A stretch of DNA of 20,131 bases from Collodictyon triciliatum (Eukaryota > CRuMs), in the NCBI GenBank assembly GCA_043381765.1, contig JBHJMP010001578.1, positions 1 to 20,131 of the forward strand, written 5' to 3'. Under the pieces are notes generated by a model that saw nothing but the letters and a program-made list of their open reading frames with translations, was not told where the DNA came from and searched no databases. The position numbers were made by a program, and so were the translations under genes. This document shows, one piece after another, positions 1 to 10,258 of this stretch. Each line of letters opens with the position of its first letter. Position 1 is the first letter of the stretch.

Positions 1-101
1 TTTTGATTTTTGATTTTTGATTTTTGATTTTTGATTTTTGATTTTTGATTTTTGATTTTTGATTTTTGATTTTTGATTTTTGATTTTTGATTTTTGATTT
101 G
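1..101. repeat. 7-bp tandem repeat (TTTTTGA)n
   Basis: About 14 head-to-tail copies of TTTTTGA begin at the first base, so the array probably continues beyond the window. It carries no coding signal. It does not look like a standard telomere repeat. It is most simply a microsatellite at which the assembly or window stopped. Confidence 0.9.
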
Positions 102-1226
102 AAAAGATAGGTGAATGATTCTTTAAAGACAGAGAAATGGCTTCGGATGGGTATTTCCTCTCATAGAATAATGCAATGTGTGCAAAAAAATACCATCTTT
201 TTCGACCTTTGCGAAGCATATGTTTTCTAGATTAGACTGCAGAGTTGATATGTCTACCTTCAATAGAAATGCACGTTAAACCAAATATGAAAAATAGTAC
301 AAAGAGAATGAATATCCCTTGCAAATAACTAGGAATGGTATATGCAATCACGTGATGCGGGTAAGCAATGTCTCTATTCATGGTGTCATTATGAATACTT
401 TATTAAAATATATAGAGAAACAAGAGCTTATTTACGATTTATTTACATGCCTAACCGTTTCGAAATGATGATGATAATGATGATAATAACAATAATAATA
501 ATAATAATCAAAATGAAAATAATAATGAAAATAACAAGGTCTGATAAAAAAATTCCGAAAAAAAAGGGAGCAAAATAGACAAATAATTGGGCAGTAACGA
601 AAACAACCTCGCGCACGATCCGTGGGATATCTGCAGCCGCTAAAGAGCGCCAGTTCAACTTGTTTTGCCTTGTCCGAAACGAAAAGTTTGGCAGCCCCGA
701 AAGAACGCTCTCTTTCCGACTTGTCCTTCGGCCCACCTGGGCTTGTCTTTCCCGCGCAGCTCCTCGCAGGACATATTCTGTCTGGGCCGAAGTCTCTGCT
801 CGAGCATCAACACTTGCTGCAGTTCCTTTCGAGGCCCAGAAGTATTGCGACATAGCCCCCTATATGTCACCCTTCTTGAAAAGCTGAAGGAAGCCACTTA
901 TAACGAAGTCTCTCCAAACGCGGCCGTCTCCTTCTCTCCCCGCTGCTCGTGCCGAACCCACACGCCCTCTGCGCCAGATAAAAAAAAAAGTTGCAAAATT
1001 TTCTTTTTTCATAAATTCCACACAATGATTGTTTCTTTGAATATTTTTGGAATTTAAATGCAGAATATTAACCTGCTATGTGCACTTTCTTTGTACAGCA
1101 TGAATGTTTTTTTTCTTTCTCTGCCCTTTGCTTCGGCTGTTTTAAATCAGATATCCCCATAGACCGAATCTTTCTGATATCCACGAGCGAAGAGAAACTG
1201 AAAGACACACACTAAGGCGCACATAC

Positions 1227-1257
<31 letters not shown>

Positions 1258-1568
1258 AAAGAAAAGAAAGGAAAAAAGGTACAAAAAAAAAAAGCAGGGG
1301 CAGCGAGTAGCTCACAAGCCTCAACCGCAGCTCCATGAAAGTGTCGGGCATTTAAGCTTTTTCCAACTCATCTTTCTCAGTCTCACTCTCGATCACTCAC
1401 GCTTGATCGAACTGCGCTCCTGGCATGTCGAATAAAAGAGAGGGAGGCTTGCAACAAATCTTTTTTTTGTGAACGCTACTTTTTGTACACAGCTTCTTAC
1501 ATGAGTCCATTTCCATCCCTTTCTGCTTCAAAGAAGGCCGAACTCCAACGACTGAACGGAATCTCACT
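102..1568. other. Upstream spacer of AP-2 alpha gene, no gene assigned
   Basis: The stretch holds AT-rich DNA, an AAT/ATG-type triplet-rich patch near 466-536, a GC-richer block at about 600-960, a run of 29 A at 1227-1255, and pyrimidine-rich DNA up to the AP-2 alpha start. Open frames in the 600-960 block exist on both strands but none has a recognisable domain, a convincing start or a splice structure. The last 200 bp before 1569 probably contain the promoter and 5' leader of the adaptin gene. I see no clear TATA box. Confidence 0.5.
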
Positions 1569-4500
1569 ATGCCGCCTGTAATGACCATGCGTGGTTTAAC
1601 CACTTTCATCGCCGACCTGCGAAACTGTAAGTACCTTTCTGGAGCCAAAGGATTGATCATAATAGCTTCTTCCTTTTACTTTCTTATTTCGTCCTGTCTT
1701 TCTCGAATGGACAAGCCATTCGGGCTCACAATAATTATTCATGTGATAAAAGGCCAAACCAAAGAGGCTGAAGAAAAACGCGTCAACAAGGAACTCGCTG
1801 CCATCCGTGCAAAGTTCAAGGAGGGTACTAAAATGGACGGCTACGATCGCAAAAAGTATGTTGCTAAGCTGGTCTATATGTTCATGCTCGGCTACGAAAT
1901 CGACTTTGGACATATGGAAGCAGTGCAGCTTCTCTCTGCAGCGCAGAAGTTTACTGAAAAGCAGATCGTAAGTAAACTATCGCTTAAGAAGGCTTTCATC
2001 TCCTTGCTTGAATCGTAATTCAGAATTGTCAAGATGGTTGCATAAAGTTACCCCAGTGTATATATGGCAAGATTATATTCCTGGCGCATGATGTCCAAAG
2101 GATGCATATTTGAAATAATCTCTTTCCCTTCTATCCAAGTAGATTAAATCATCGCTTCTATAGGGATACTTTGCTTGCACTGTGATGCTCCATGAAAATC
2201 ACGAGCTTGTTCCGCTCATCATCAACTCTATCCGTCAAGATCTTCTTGGGCGCGCTGACATTGTCAAAGCCACAAACGATCCCAATGCCCAAAAACTTGT
2301 TGCCACGAACGAGCTTTTCCAGTGCCTCGCCCTGACTTGCATTGCCAATATTGGTATGTTTCTTTGTATATCTTTATGAGGGAAAGCACATTTTTATGAC
2401 AATCTCACTCATTTGCAGGTGGAAAGGAAATGGCTGAGTCCCTTGCGCCCAATGTGCAAAAGCTTCTCGTCGCTGGGTTAGTAACAAGATACATACAGCT
2501 TATATATTCACGTAGTCGTGAGAGAAAGGATTGGGCGATATGCCGAATGAAACTTTTCCTTTTCTTTTTTTTAAAAAAAAAATAAAATTATCAACAACCT
2601 AGAACCTCCCGACCCTCTATCAAAAAGAAGGCTGCGCTTTGCCTGTTGAAGCTTTTCAGAAAGTACCCTGAAATCATGCCCACAGATACATGGGGCGAGC
2701 GCATCATCAATCTTCTTAATGAATACGACATGGGTGTCCTTCTTTCAGTTTCCAGTCTTCTGATTGGTATGATTCAAATGAACCCTGAAGGTCTGGAACG
2801 ATCTGTCCCAAGAGTTGTCCAAAAGCTTTCACAAGTAATTTCTATTGCTCCTGAATGATTTTAAATCTGACTTGTACTAGACTGAAACAGACAACCCTTT
2901 CTATTTTACAAGTTCATCTGTTTACACAATGGATGCAGTTATGTATTATCGATAGGCTCAGCTGTCATTTGCCGCCCTTTTTTTTTCGTTGTAATGTCGC
3001 AGTTGGCCTGATTCTCATTTTTAATTTTTTTTTCTTTTGTGTGCATTTGTTCATAGATTGTGCTCAACAAAGCCTATGAGGGAGAGTATCTTTACCATGA
3101 AGTTCCATGCCCCTGGTTGCAAGTCAAGTATCTTCGTATTTTGCAGCACTTTCCTGCCCCCGAAGATATTGAGGTTCGCAAGAAGCTGAGTGACAGTCTT
3201 CAAAAGATCATTTCGACATCAGATTTCTCCAAGGTATCTCACGGTTTCTTATCTTTGGTTACACAATGTTAACTATCAAAATTGGAAGAGCAGAATCCCG
3301 TGTCATTGATTTCATCTCTGAATAGCTCTACATTATCTAATAAGTTCCCAAAATAATCAGGACAACAACCACAACAATGCCCTCTATGCCATTTTGTTCG
3401 AGGCAATCAATACGATTATCCACTTGGACAAGTAAAAGAAAATATACTAAATGGTGTACTTGCTATCTCATTTATGTAATTTATGTGTCTTTAATACAAC
3501 TAGCAACCCTGAGCTGATGGCTCAAACTGTCACCTTACTCGGCCGCTTCGTCTCCTCCAAGGAGACAAATATTCGGTATTTGGGTTTGGATTCCATGGCT
3601 CAGCTCGCACAGAACCCCGAGTTTGCTGACCAAATCCGCAAGCACCAGGCAATCGTGATTTCGTCTCTGAAGGTATGATTCGGCCATCTATTATTTTATT
3701 TTTATTTTATTTATTTATTGCCATTCCATAAATAGTTTAAGTCGACTCAGCGTCATTACAATATCTAATTAGCTAACCATATTTGACTTTTTTGAAATTA
3801 TCATAGGATGCTGATATTAGTATTCGTCGTCGTGCTCTTGATTTGCTCTACAACATGTGCGACCGCTCCAACAGCAAAACAATTGTTAGCGAGCTGCTCT
3901 CTTACCTTGAGCAAGCCGACATCAGTATCAAAGAGGAACTTGTAATTATCCGATGATATTCTAAATATTGTTCAGAGAATCGTATGTCAAGTACACTCAT
4001 TCATACTTCTCCTATTTCTTTACTTTTTTTTTTGGATTGGCAAATGACTCATTAAAGGTGATCAAAAGTGCTGTTCTGGCTGAGCAATATGCCACTGACT
4101 ACAGCTGGTACATCGACGTCATTCTCCAACTTATTGGTTTAGCTGGAGACTTCGTGTCTGATGATGTGTGGTACAGAGCTGTCCAAATTGTGACCAACAA
4201 CGATGATTTACAAAAGTATGCTGCAACAAACATTTTCCAGGTTAGTCATTCACTCGTGGTGTGTTTATTTCCTCTCTTGGATGATTTGAACAGTGGTGTT
4301 AATGAATAATCCAAAATTCAAGGCACTGATTGTTCCTGCATGCCACGAGACTGTCGTCAAAGTTGCTGGATATATCCTCGGTGAATTTGGTCACCTTATC
4401 ACAGATGCCGAAAAATCAAGCGGTAGAGACCAATTTACCCTTCTGCACTCTAAATTCAAGACTGCAACATGGCAGACTAAGGTGCGATTTCTTCCCTCCC

Positions 4501-7260
4501 ATTATCTTCACGGATGTAAAATCTGGGGGAAATCAATTCTTAAGCAGCTATAAATTTCGACGCAAATGATTTATCTTTACGATTTGACAGGCTCTTCTTC
4601 TGAACACGTTCATCAAATTCCACGACAAATATCCCTCGCTTCGCCGTGACATCGAGGCTGTGCTGAACTCCAACTCGAGCCACATCAACTCCGAAATTCA
4701 GCAACGTGCCTGCGAATATGCTGAGCTCGCTAAGCTAGGTGAACGTGTGACTAAGGGAACACTCGAACTTTTGCCTGCATTCCCAGAGAAGGAATCATCC
4801 CTTCATTTGCGCCTGAAGCAACGCCAGAATGAGACCAAACGCGCCGTTGCAGCTGAGAAAGAGAGAGAGGCAAGCGAATCTCTCATTTACCTTTATGTGC
4901 TGTCGGTGATTTTTATGCTTTACTGCTTACCAGTAGTAAACTTCATTGCTCCTCATCGAAAGAAAACCATGAAGAAGAAAAAAGGGATGAAAAGAAAAAT
5001 AATCTAACCATTCTCATTATTTTTTTCGTGTTTTGACTCATAGAAAGACTCGGAGGAAGAAGTGAAGGTCAAGTTGCCCTCGGAGCTGTAAGTTTTCAAA
5101 GCTGTAGCCGCAGGGCAGGGCGGGGAAAGTAGCTTTTCTTGTAAGATGTTAACTCGATTCTCATATCTTAGCCCCCAATCATCAGCGTCATCCGCCGCCA
5201 CTGACTTGTTGGGACTCGATGATATCCCTGCACCTATCCAAACGAGGTTACTTTTATTGACATCCTCGATTTTTTTTATTTCCTTTATTCGATTCAAAGT
5301 GTTGACATCCTCGATTTAATTATTTCCGACAACCTCACTTTATCAACAAAAACTCTACCGGACATACAGCACAAGACCAGCTGCCCCACTTTCATCCACT
5401 CCCTTCTCAACCTCTGCATCCACCTCTTCCTCCGTTGCTGACCTTCTACTTGGTCCTACACCATTGACCACATCGACTGCTCCTGTGACTCCCTCCTTCA
5501 CGCAATCAGTAAAGGCTGCACCGCCTGCCTCAGCTAGCTCTGACTTACTCTCCGACTTGGCAGATGTGCTGACGTCCACAAACTCGGCTGCGCCACTTGC
5601 TGCCTCTGGTTTGCTTACTTTTCTGGAATCACTTTCTTATTTTTGCTCTGGTATACCGCTTTTATTTTCTCTTTTCAGCCCTTTGTTACTTTTTGAATTG
5701 GAAACCTTGGCAGTAGAGCTCAGCTTTGTCGTTTTACTCAAATAATAGCCAATCTGTCAGCTTCGTATACCCCTCCTGCCAATGTCCTCGCTGCGATGAC
5801 GCCGGCACTCACGGCCTCAACTGTTGGAGTACTCTTTTTACTTTGATTTTTTCGATAAAGAAAAATTAATAAATGAGAATTATACTCATTGTCGGCTATC
5901 TTGATGCGTTTTGGGAAAATGTATAGTACTTTGGTATTTCTTTTATCAACAGACTATTTACTCATTAGGTACTGACACCCACCGCTGCGCCCAATCCTGC
6001 AGCGGATCAATTTTTCCAGCGACTTTGCCTCTACGCGGACGGTGTTTTGTACGAAGATGCAGCTATCCAAGTATTTTATTTTTCATATAATACGAATATG
6101 TTGATTTTATTTCACTATATATTTGATTGTAAAGTCCATGCACTATCACTGACCACTATCATTTCCCTCTTTCTCTTGTCTTCTATATTTTTTTTTTTAT
6201 AAATACCCTCCCAGATTGGTGTCAAATCTGAGTATCATGGTGCTACTGGGCGCATGAGCTTGTTTTACGGAAACAAGAATCGCATGGCTGCCTTGATGAA
6301 ATTCACTGTTACAGTTCAACCTTTCACAGGCATGGGAGAGAAAAAAAAATAATGGAGAATTAATTCCCTTTCCCACTCTTTATATCCTCGGACCGCCATA
6401 GGAACTAACTTTTATACTCAAATATACACTATTAGCCGTCAAGTTCCAACTTTCCCCGGTTCCTGATACCATCCAACCACAGCAACAGACGCAACAGATG
6501 TTCAGCATGGAATGTCTCCAAGAGTTTTTGGAGCCACCGCTTTTGAACATTCAATACATGTATAGGGCAGAATCTTCATTCCATCCGCTAGAATATTACT
6601 CATTTCCCCCTTTATTTCTGTTTAGTAATACATCACCCTCTTGGTAGATGATATGATTTTATCTATTATAGAAAGAAAAACTCGATACTAAAAAGCTTTT
6701 AATTTATTTATTTTTTTACTGTAAAATAGCCAAGAAGGACGCGGTAACACCATCATTGTGAAGCTACCTGTTGTCGCTACCAAGTTTTTGGAACCACTTC
6801 CGATGCAATCTGGTGACTTCTTCAAGCGATGGAAGGAAGTTGGTGAATCTGCTCCTCAGGAATACCAGGGAGTTCAGAAGTCTGCAAAGACTGGGGATAT
6901 TGCTCTATTGACCAAGGTTTCCCTAAAATTCGAGAGCCACTTGCATCCTTGTATTTTTTAAATAAAACCAATGGCGAAGATATTACTAGCCCAACATACA
7001 TCTTTATCTGAAAGCTTACTTAAAATATATATCATCAGATATTCACGCAAGGATTCAAGTTCCATAATCTGCCCAATGTGGACCCCAACCCGGCCAATCT
7101 GGTGCTCACTGCCCAGTTCTCTACCACTAGCGGTAAGACCCCCGCACTGATGCGCGTGGAAACAAACGCGAGCGCACAAATGGTCCGCGTGACTGCCCGC
7201 ACACCCAGCGGCATCCTGACCTCGGCTGTGAAGAGCTATGTCCTTCCACATCTCTCGTAG
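1569..7260 (+). CDS. AP2A: AP-2 complex subunit alpha (alpha-adaptin), 21 exons
   Basis: Large subunit of the plasma-membrane clathrin adaptor AP-2, which binds PI(4,5)P2, cargo, clathrin and accessory factors in endocytosis. Exons: 1569-1626, 1753-1967, 2164-2353, 2419-2476, 2603-2834, 3057-3233, 3361-3431, 3504-3672, 3807-3941, 4058-4240, 4323-4481, 4591-4869, 5044-5087, 5172-5246, 5370-5608, 5749-5828, 5969-6070, 6215-6329, 6436-6559, 6730-6916, 7039-7260. They join in frame to 1037 residues, close to the usual family length. Residues 1-642 form the helical trunk, starting [14 protein letters not shown] and carrying GYDRKKY at 49-55, matching the lysine cluster that binds phosphoinositide in animals. 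Residues 643-788 are a Ser/Thr/Ala/Pro hinge with an LLGLD clathrin-box-like motif at 669-673. Residues 789-1037 form the appendage, ending in the VDPNPANL segment. Most donors are GT; the one at 6330 is GC, and the donor of exon 12 is ambiguous (GC at 4870 or GT at 4900/4909, all in phase 0). The start matches the family N-terminus. Confidence 0.96.
5257..5317. repeat. 16-bp direct repeat within an AP-2 alpha intron
   Basis: The 16-mer TTGACATCCTCGATTT occurs at 5257-5272 and again at 5302-5317, inside the intron between the two hinge exons. It is a short local duplication with no evident function and flanks AT-rich DNA. Confidence 0.75.
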
Positions 7261-8235
7261 ATGCGCTGAGCACAAGGCACGTCAGGAGGAAGAATCCCTG
7301 GGGGGTGATGAATATCCAATACTCTTTGCAACCACCCTCCACACCACTCCTCAGCGTTACTTCCTGGCTTAAGTCATAAAAGGACACCGCCCAAAAAGCT
7401 AGGCCTGTGTTGCTGATGTGAGATATTGCTCCCTTTTTCTTCTTTCTTCCGTTTTCCCATCCTCCCAGATAGAGTCTTATTTCTTGTCCAAGACTCCTGC
7501 TGCGTGATTGCAATGCGCCGTGGTTGCAGCGCCCTTGGATTGTGCAACTTTTTCATTTCGTGGATATGGGGAAATCTGAGAGGCCGTGGTAAAAGTCGAC
7601 ATGTCTGGGTGGCCGTCCGCCTCAAATCGCGGTGCAGATTTGTGGCAGGACACAAGAATCCCAGAAAAGAATGTCTTCTACGAGGAAGATTGCATGAATC
7701 ATGTAGGAATCCCACAAACACGCTTCATGTTGACGCAACCTGCCTTTCTTCGCATCTGCTTTGCGGTGTTTGACTCGGCGCGATGCAGCAGTAAACATAA
7801 ACAGTCTCCTTGCGAAAGCAACAATGCGCGCGGGTGTACTTGCAACAATGAACCCATTATGGTGTAAAAACGGTAGATAATTCAAATCCGACTTTATATT
7901 TTATATAGATAATACATCCATGAAAGGATTAGTATGTTTATAAAGAGTAAGCATTGATATTTAATAGGTTTAGTACCATAGATTATATATTCCAGATCAG
8001 AGAATGGTATCAATCTAATTTCCTATCTCGATGTGGTGATTGGAATTTCGTCGAATGGCAACGAACACCTTCCTTGCGCCGAGCATTCAAAACGCCACCG
8101 CATACAAATGAATCGTGAAAGCTATTTATCAACATGTGGAACAAAGCGGCATAAAAGTGGCGGCCGCTCTCGTCGAGTAGGTGCGTACACTGAGCACCAA
8201 TCCATGTCACGAGTGAATTGCGCTGCATAGTTCAG
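7261..8235. other. Spacer between AP-2 alpha and REEP-like gene
   Basis: This stretch should contain the AP-2 alpha 3' untranslated region and the 5' part of the REEP-like gene. DNA at 7870-8030 is strongly AT-rich, and 8040-8176 is more coding-like. I found no tRNA or other RNA gene. One small open frame is listed separately. Confidence 0.4.
7601..7867 (+). CDS. Possible small hypothetical protein or 5' exon
   Basis: An ATG-initiated frame of 88 codons begins MSGWPSASNRGADLWQ and ends in a Cys-rich tail. I do not recognise a family. A segment around residues 40-57 is mildly hydrophobic but too short for a sure membrane helix. The frame could instead be a first exon: usable GT sites lie near its 3' end and the REEP-like gene starts a few hundred bases downstream on the same strand. 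It could also be a chance frame in untranslated DNA. No codon or homology argument decides between these. Confidence 0.25.
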   Translation: MSGWPSASNRGADLWQDTRIPEKNVFYEEDCMNHVGIPQTRFMLTQPAFLRICFAVFDSARCSSKHKQSPCESNNARGCTCNNEPIMV

Positions 8236-9527
8236 ATCAAGCTACTTAAGTGGCTGTTACATTGGCTGACTTGGCTTGCCTTTGCCAAAGTCCTGGCTGT
8301 TGTTTGGCTTTCCTTTATACTTTTATATGTGTTTGGGAGCAATTCTTGCCTTTTAACAAGCTAAACATAAGGAGCTTTCACAGACCCAAGCGTTCCTCCC
8401 ACCTCGAAATGGTTCTATTTTACTTCATCACCAGGCCAATCAGGTTCGTAGAATATGAAATAGCTATTTTACTACCTGCACTCCCCCTCCAAAAAAAAAA
8501 AGACTATTCTTGGGTGATGCTTAGTAGTTTAGATTGTGCTTACCGAGGCGTCATTAACTGCTATTTCTTTGCTCCACGTTTCTCCTACTTCAGTGGCCTC
8601 CTGCAGATTTTCCCCTTGTACTACAGCTTCAAGGCGCTTCGTGCTGGACACTCAGCCGAGCTGAACCATTGGATAATGTACTGGTAAGGCCACCCAAAGC
8701 TTTTTGAACACTACATCACGACAGTCACATTTTTATTGCAGAAAGAAAAGCCCACATATGAGGGAATGAGAGGAAATCTGAGATTTAAATTCGCAACTTC
8801 CTGTCTGTTGAAAAAAAAAAAACAATCCAACGATAGCTATGAAAGATCGTATTCTAAAACGACGGATATGCAGGATGATCCAATGTGCTATATCCATGTT
8901 TGAGTCAGTGGCAGAGATCATCGTCGGGTGGTAAGGCCCTCATTTCCAGACTATTTATGGCCAATTTAACTTGTCTATCTTTTATTTTTATTTTTTGTTG
9001 GTATAGCTTGACTCTAAATATCCCCATTTCTTAAAAAAAAAAAAAAAAATGGAATCGAAAGGCTACCCTTCTACTATGAATTCAAACTGCTTGTCAACGT
9101 GTGGATGATACTGCCAGAGTCGAAGGTACTTTTTTTTTTCTTTCATAACCCCCATTCAAAATTAATGAAAGGTAGGCGAAAAAAATCATAAACATGGTCG
9201 AATAAGTCAGCACGACAATCATTTCATGGAAGACAACATAGTCACGTTTTCTTTTCTTTTTTTTCTTCCTGTTTCATCCGTTCCACACCTTTGCTAAAAA
9301 AAAAAAACAATCCTCCGGGTCATTCTCGTGTCTAGCTCGTCACAATACTGTACAACCAATCACTTGTCCATATCCTGGAACAAAACGAAGAGCACTTTGA
9401 CCGGCTTTCCAGCCACGGGACTCGCACTTTCTTGGTATTGCTGCAGAAGGGCGCTGGATTTCTCTTGAGTGTCATGCAAGGACATATCAACCATTCTGTG
9501 GAGGAAGGCAACGACAAAACTCTGTAG
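8236..9527 (+). CDS. TB2/DP1/HVA22 family (REEP/Yop1-like) ER membrane protein
   Basis: Family members insert hairpins into the ER membrane and help curve tubules. Four exons are secure and join in frame: 8607-8683 (or from 8594), 8874-8930, 9062-9125 and 9336-9527 (TAG). They give the hallmark order IFPLYYSFKAL, then HWIMYW, then a 20-residue membrane segment ending SVAEIIVGW, then WLPFYYEFKLLVNVWMILP, then an ILYNQSLVHILEQNEEHFD helix like the C-terminal part of REEP/Yop1. Spacing between the conserved Trp residues equals that in REEP5. A hydrophobic open stretch at 8236-8361, with KWLLHWLTWLAFAKVLAVVW and then VFGSNSCLL, fits the first membrane segment. Its junction to the next exon is unclear (no good in-phase GT donor; GC sites exist). 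The start codon is unresolved; candidates near 8055 and 8108 are discussed in the findings. Confidence 0.85.
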
Positions 9528-10258
9528 ACCATATCGGCACACCCCATCTGTTACACATTTCTCATCCACTCTGAGTCCTTTCCTTTTCCTTTTCCTTTTC
9601 CTTTTGTCATCTTGTTGTTTTTTGCTCACCTGTATAAACGGCCCGCTTCTGGTCTCTGCTTTGAAAAGCCAACCGTGTTTTGTTTCGTTACGCGATGCGA
9701 CTAGATACGAAAAACTGCGCATAGCCCTTCGCCCCTTCGCCCCTCGCCCACACCACAGCCCAGCCACCAACCGCCCAGAAACGTCTCCATGTCCACAGAC
9801 CTAACCTGGAAACTTTCAACGAGCCTTGCAAAAGATTTTCCACTTTAGTCGACGCAAGAACCGAATCCCCTCGCCCGAAACCAATCCAACGAAACAGTCG
9901 CACAATCACCGCAAATGAAAAAAAAAAGAAAAAGAAAAACAACACGAAAAACAAAAATTATACGTTGGCGATCACAAACCAAAGACCGCCAGCAACACCC
10001 ACCCCAACAAGACAAATCCCAACCCCACATCCAGACTGAAAACAGCAGCCCCGTTCTCAACCAAGAACAAACAACCATCACCACAATAGCAATTTCCTGC
10101 ACAAAAAGTTGAAAGGAAGAATAAAAAAAAAATCACGACAATAGCAATAGCAATAGCAAGAGCAGCAAGTAAGAAGCCAAACAACAAGAACAAGAGCAGC
10201 AACCAAGCAAAGCAACCAAGCAAAACAAAACAAGGACACCGACAACCGCACACACAGC
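9528..10258. other. Spacer, REEP-like 3' end and leader of WD40 gene
   Basis: A hexamer-like repeat (TTTTCC)n occupies about 9577-9606. From roughly 9840 to the ATG at 10259 the plus strand is A/C-rich and T-poor, with a CAATAG triple repeat near 10138-10158 and several poly-A runs. That composition suits an unstructured 5' leader of the WD40 gene. An upstream ATG at 9915 opens a 65-codon Lys/Arg/Gln-rich frame, which would be an upstream ORF if transcription starts before it. I saw no clear core promoter motif. Confidence 0.45.

Noticed and set aside
1-101. Telomere at the left end
   Set aside because: TTTTTGA is not a recognised telomere unit, and similar arrays of other units occur internally and at the right end.
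443-853. Minus-strand 136-codon frame with a poly-Ile segment
   Set aside because: The hydrophobic stretch is translated AAT/ATG-type repeat, and no domain or start context supports it.
4241-4322. An AP-2 alpha exon beginning at the AG before 4294
   Set aside because: Joining there breaks the frame. The acceptor at 4321-4322 is in phase and matches the family directly (IFQ followed by ALIVPACHE).
8109-8111. TGA reassigned as a sense codon
   Set aside because: uL4m ends with TGA at the expected C-terminus, and no in-frame TGA appears in the 21 AP-2 alpha exons or the kinase.
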